DNA from: Hyphomicrobiales bacterium
Lineage (GTDB): Bacteria > Pseudomonadota > Alphaproteobacteria > Rhizobiales > Methyloligellaceae
Length of the DNA stretch: 37,707 bases
NCBI GenBank assembly: GCA_021775595.1
Contig: JAJFHN010000047.1
Span: 1-37,707 of the forward strand
Reading direction: 5' to 3'
Of this stretch, positions 34,669-37,707 are shown in pieces. Under the pieces are notes generated by a model. That model made no database searches. It had not been told where the DNA came from and worked only from the letters and a program-made list of their open reading frames with translations. The translations under genes were made by a program, and so were the position numbers. Every line of letters starts with the position of its first letter. Positions within the stretch are counted from its first letter, which is position 1.

Positions 34669-37599
34669 ATGTCCGAAAACAAATTTATTTCCGTTCGCGG
34701 CGCCCGCGAGCACAACCTCAAAAACATCGACATCGATCTGCCGCGCGAGCAGCTGACCGTCATCACCGGCCTTTCAGGCTCAGGCAAGTCCTCGCTCGCC
34801 TTCGACACCATCTATGCCGAGGGCCAGCGCCGCTACGTGGAATCCCTTTCGGCCTACGCCCGTCAATTCCTTGAAATGATGCAAAAGCCCGACGTGGACC
34901 ACATCGAAGGGCTCTCGCCGGCAATTTCGATCGAGCAGAAGACGACCTCGCGCAATCCGCGCTCGACCGTCGGCACGGTGACCGAGATCTACGACTATAT
35001 GCGGCTGTTGTTCGCGCGCGTCGGTGTGCCCTATTCGCCCGCCACCGGGCTCCCCATCGAGAGTCAAACCGTGAGCCAAATGGTCGACCGCACCCTGGAG
35101 CTCGACGAGGGCACGCGCGCTTATCTGCTGGCGCCCATCGTGCGCGGCCGCAAGGGCGAATACCGCAAAGAATTCGCCGAACTGCAAAAGCGCGGCTTCC
35201 AACGCGCCAAGGTGAACGGCGAGTTTTACGAACTGGCCGAGGTTCCGGCGCTCGATAAAAAATTCAAGCACGACATCGACGTGGTCGTCGACAGGGTCGT
35301 GGTGCGTCCAGATATTGCCGCGCGCATGGCGGATTCGATCGAAACCGCTCTGTCGTTGGCCGACGGTTTGGCGATTGTCGAGCTGGCCGACAAACCACTG
35401 GATGCCGCTCAAATCGGTGGACCAAACACATCCAAGAACGAAACCCACGAGCGGATCCTGTTCTCCGCCCGCTTCGCATGCCCGGTGTCGGGGTTTTCCA
35501 TCGACGAGATCGAACCGCGGCTGTTTTCCTTCAACAATCCATTCGGCGCCGGTCCGGCCTGCGACGGGCTCGGAACGGAGCTCGCCTTCGAAGCGGATTT
35601 GGTGGTGCCCGATACCTCGCTCAGCTTGCGCGGCGGGGCGGTTGCGCCTTGGGCGCGCACCGGCAGCTCTTCGCCCTACTACGCCCAGACCCTGGAGGCG
35701 ATCACCAAGCACCATCGCGTGACCATGACCCAGCCCTGGAGCGACTTGCCCGAAGACGTGCGCCAAGTGATCCTGTTTGGCTCGGGCGAGGAGGCGATCA
35801 CCTTCGTCTATGACGACGGCGCGCGCTCCTATAAGACCAGCAAACCCTTCGAGGGCGTTGTCACCAACATCGAGCGGCGTTGGCGCGAGACCGAATCGGC
35901 CTGGGTGCGGGAGGAACTTTCCCGTTTCCAGTCGAAGCACCCCTGCGGGGCCTGTGGCGGTTACCGGCTGAAGCCTCAAACCTTGGCGGTCAAGCTGGCC
36001 GGTCGTCACATCGGCGAAGTGGCCGAAATGTCGATCCGCCAATCCGGCGAATGGTTCGAGACATTGCCCAAGCAGCTCACTAAAAAGCAGAACGAGATCG
36101 CCGGACGCATCCTCAAGGAGATCCGCGAGCGGCTGAAGTTCTTGAACGATGTCGGCCTCGAATATCTGACGCTAAGCCGCGCTTCGCGCACGCTTTCAGG
36201 CGGCGAATCCCAGCGCATCCGCTTGGCCAGCCAGATCGGCTCCGGGCTTACGGGCGTACTCTATGTGCTGGATGAGCCCTCGATCGGGCTCCACCAGCGC
36301 GACAATGCGCGGCTGCTCTCCACGCTGTGTTCGCTGCGCGATCTCGGCAATTCGGTCATTGTCGTCGAACACGACGAGGAAGCGATCCTGGCGGCCGATC
36401 ACGTTGTCGATATTGGACCAGGCGCCGGCATCCATGGCGGTGAAATCGTCGCCCAAGGTACGCCCCAAGCGATCATCGACGCGCCCAAAAGCCTGACCGG
36501 TCAATATCTCTCCGGCACCAGGGAAATCCCTCTTCCCGTCACACGCCGGCCCTTGAGCGACACGCGCCGTCTCAAGCTGGTCGGCGCGCGCGCCAACAAT
36601 CTGCAAAACGTCACGGCCGAGATCCCGCTCTCGACCTTCACTTGCATCACCGGCGTCTCGGGCGGCGGCAAGTCAACGCTGTTGATCGAAACGCTTTACA
36701 AGGCGGTGGCGCGGCGTCTTTCGAACGCCCGCGCGCAGCCAGGCGTCCACGATCACCTCGAGGGCGTCGAGTATCTCGATAAGATCATCGACATCGACCA
36801 GTCGCCGATCGGCCGCACGCCGCGCTCCAATCCAGCGACCTATACGGGCGCCTTCACGCCGATCCGCGAATGGTTCGCCGAATTGCCCGAGTCGCGCGCT
36901 CGGGGCTACAAGCCGGGGCGTTTTTCGTTCAACGTCAAGGGCGGGCGCTGCGAGGCCTGCCAGGGCGACGGCCTGATCAAGATCGAGATGCATTTTCTGC
37001 CCGATGTTTACGTCACCTGCGACCAATGCAAGGGCAAACGCTACAACCGCGAAACGCTTGAGATCCGCTTCAAGGGCATGTCGATCGCCGACATACTCGA
37101 CATGACGGTCGAGGAAGGCGCCGCCTTCTTCAAGGCCGTGCCCTCGGTGCGCGACAAGCTCGAGACACTGGCGCGCGTCGGGCTCGGCTACATCCATGTC
37201 GGTCAGCAAGCGACCACGCTATCAGGCGGCGAGGCCCAGCGCGTCAAACTCTCCAAGGAGCTCTCGCGGCGGGCCACCGGGCGCACGCTTTATATCTTGG
37301 ACGAACCCACCACAGGGCTGCATTTCCACGATGTCGCCAAATTGCTCGACGTGCTGCACGAATTGGCCGATCAGGGAAACACCGTTGTGGTGATCGAACA
37401 CAATCTCGATGTCATCAAAACCGCCGACTGGATCATCGATCTGGGGCCCGAAGGGGGCGATGGCGGCGGCCGGATCGTCGCGGCCGGCCGGCCCGAGGAC
37501 ATCGCGCGGGTCAAGGAAAGCTACACGGGGCAGTATTTGAAGCAGCTCTTCAAGCGACGGCCGGCCAAGAAGACCAAACGGGCCGAAGCGGCGGAATAA
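34669..37599 (+). CDS. uvrA: Excinuclease ABC subunit A
   Basis: 976 residues from ATG 34669 (ATG 34663 adds two). Both ABC modules are complete: Walker [21 protein letters not shown] and [18 protein letters not shown], signatures [12 protein letters not shown] and [12 protein letters not shown], Walker [14 protein letters not shown] and [12 protein letters not shown]. It finds damaged DNA and loads UvrB in nucleotide excision repair. The last zinc module is intact (CEACQGDG ... CDQCKGKR) and CGACGGYR is present. Odd: the first zinc module reads Cys271-x2-Ser274 ... Gly295-x2-Cys298, so two of the four cysteines are missing. A Ser at the second position may be common in alphaproteobacteria; the Gly at the third is less expected. 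Confidence 0.98.
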   Translation: MSENKFISVRGAREHNLKNIDIDLPREQLTVITGLSGSGKSSLAFDTIYAEGQRRYVESLSAYARQFLEMMQKPDVDHIEGLSPAISIEQKTTSRNPRSTVGTVTEIYDYMRLLFARVGVPYSPATGLPIESQTVSQMVDRTLELDEGTRAYLLAPIVRGRKGEYRKEFAELQKRGFQRAKVNGEFYELAEVPALDKKFKHDIDVVVDRVVVRPDIAARMADSIETALSLADGLAIVELADKPLDAAQIGGPNTSKNETHERILFSARFACPVSGFSIDEIEPRLFSFNNPFGAGPACDGLGTELAFEADLVVPDTSLSLRGGAVAPWARTGSSSPYYAQTLEAITKHHRVTMTQPWSDLPEDVRQVILFGSGEEAITFVYDDGARSYKTSKPFEGVVTNIERRWRETESAWVREELSRFQSKHPCGACGGYRLKPQTLAVKLAGRHIGEVAEMSIRQSGEWFETLPKQLTKKQNEIAGRILKEIRERLKFLNDVGLEYLTLSRASRTLSGGESQRIRLASQIGSGLTGVLYVLDEPSIGLHQRDNARLLSTLCSLRDLGNSVIVVEHDEEAILAADHVVDIGPGAGIHGGEIVAQGTPQAIIDAPKSLTGQYLSGTREIPLPVTRRPLSDTRRLKLVGARANNLQNVTAEIPLSTFTCITGVSGGGKSTLLIETLYKAVARRLSNARAQPGVHDHLEGVEYLDKIIDIDQSPIGRTPRSNPATYTGAFTPIREWFAELPESRARGYKPGRFSFNVKGGRCEACQGDGLIKIEMHFLPDVYVTCDQCKGKRYNRETLEIRFKGMSIADILDMTVEEGAAFFKAVPSVRDKLETLARVGLGYIHVGQQATTLSGGEAQRVKLSKELSRRATGRTLYILDEPTTGLHFHDVAKLLDVLHELADQGNTVVVIEHNLDVIKTADWIIDLGPEGGDGGGRIVAAGRPEDIARVKESYTGQYLKQLFKRRPAKKTKRAEAAE

Positions 37600-37645
37600 C
37601 CGCCGATCTGCTGACACCGCCACAACCAATTATTCAAAGGTTTCC

Positions 37646-37707
37646 ATGGCCGCCATTCATATGATCTGCGGGCCCGTCGGGGTGGGCAAGACGACCTATG
37701 CGATCGC
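37646..37707 (+). CDS. P-loop ATPase/kinase-like protein, N-terminal fragment (cut by window edge)
   Basis: The ATG at 37646 follows AAAGG at 5-nt spacing, 46 bp after uvrA. The 20 visible codons read MAAIHMICGPVGVGKTTYAI, a Walker A motif (GPVGVGKT) directly at the N-terminus, as in small predicted kinases of the AAA_33/zeta-toxin-like group. The rest is outside the window, so the family is only a suggestion. Confidence 0.6.
   Translation, partial: MAAIHMICGPVGVGKTTYAI

Noticed and set aside
34780-36042. A 420-codon open frame antisense to uvrA
   Set aside because: Shadow of uvrA; no start signal or domain.

Overview
The window is a GC-rich chromosomal segment of an alphaproteobacterium. 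The evidence is the gyrA-coaD-cyclophilin-queA-tgt gene run, a DUF2336 protein, an alphaproteobacterial LexA-like box (GTTC-N7-GTTC type) upstream of ssb, and the style of TolC, MAPEG and DUF4864 proteins. No transposase, phage gene, CRISPR array or rRNA was seen. One tRNA, tRNA-Lys(TTT), is present. Both ends cut genes: a SPOR-domain protein on the left and a P-loop ATPase on the right.

Layout. 1-3.1 kb: SPOR protein, DUF2892 membrane protein, YpfJ-type zinc metallopeptidase and malonyl-CoA synthetase (matB). 3.1-4.2 kb: a 1.1-kb stretch with no convincing gene, but with a textbook intrinsic terminator on the + strand that no visible gene explains. 4.2-9.3 kb: ATP sulfurylase (sat), a HTH/periplasmic-binding-like fusion regulator, a tungstate-type ABC transporter (tupB-tupC-tupA) and AdoMet decarboxylase (speD). 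9.6-11.5 kb: a TolC-family outer-membrane channel and a small secreted protein. 11.9-16.5 kb: soeABC, a membrane-bound, cytoplasm-facing sulfite-oxidizing molybdo- (or tungsto-) enzyme. 16.6-20 kb: a small His-rich lipoprotein, an esterase-like hydrolase, a 38-residue membrane peptide, a patatin lipoprotein and an unknown membrane protein. 20-21.9 kb: tRNA-Lys with its promoter, an EamA transporter and a DUF4864 protein. 21.9-28.6 kb: a minus-strand housekeeping run (tgt, queA, two cyclophilins, coaD, gyrA). 29-33 kb: a CDF metal transporter, a double-receiver response regulator, a coiled-coil protein and a DUF2336 protein. 33-37.7 kb: ssb, a MAPEG protein, uvrA and the start of a P-loop ATPase.

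How they fit together. Sat, the tungstate transporter, its likely regulator and SoeABC form a plausible sulfur-oxidation and metal-supply region: TupABC would import the oxyanion for the pterin cofactor, SoeABC would oxidize sulfite to sulfate and pass electrons to quinone, and Sat interconverts sulfate and APS. No aprBA, sox or dsr genes are in the window. queA and tgt overlap by 4 nt and make queuosine-modified tRNA. ssb and uvrA are DNA-repair genes.

Most unusual observation: the tRNA-guanine transglycosylase keeps its catalytic aspartates but has replaced all four structural zinc ligands (Cys, Cys, Cys, His become Ser307, Ser309, Ala312, Ala338), with family spacing exactly kept. UvrA in the same window has lost two of the four cysteines of its first zinc module. 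Also notable are the orphan terminator near 3.43 kb, structured elements around soeABC, and several genes of 38-57 codons.
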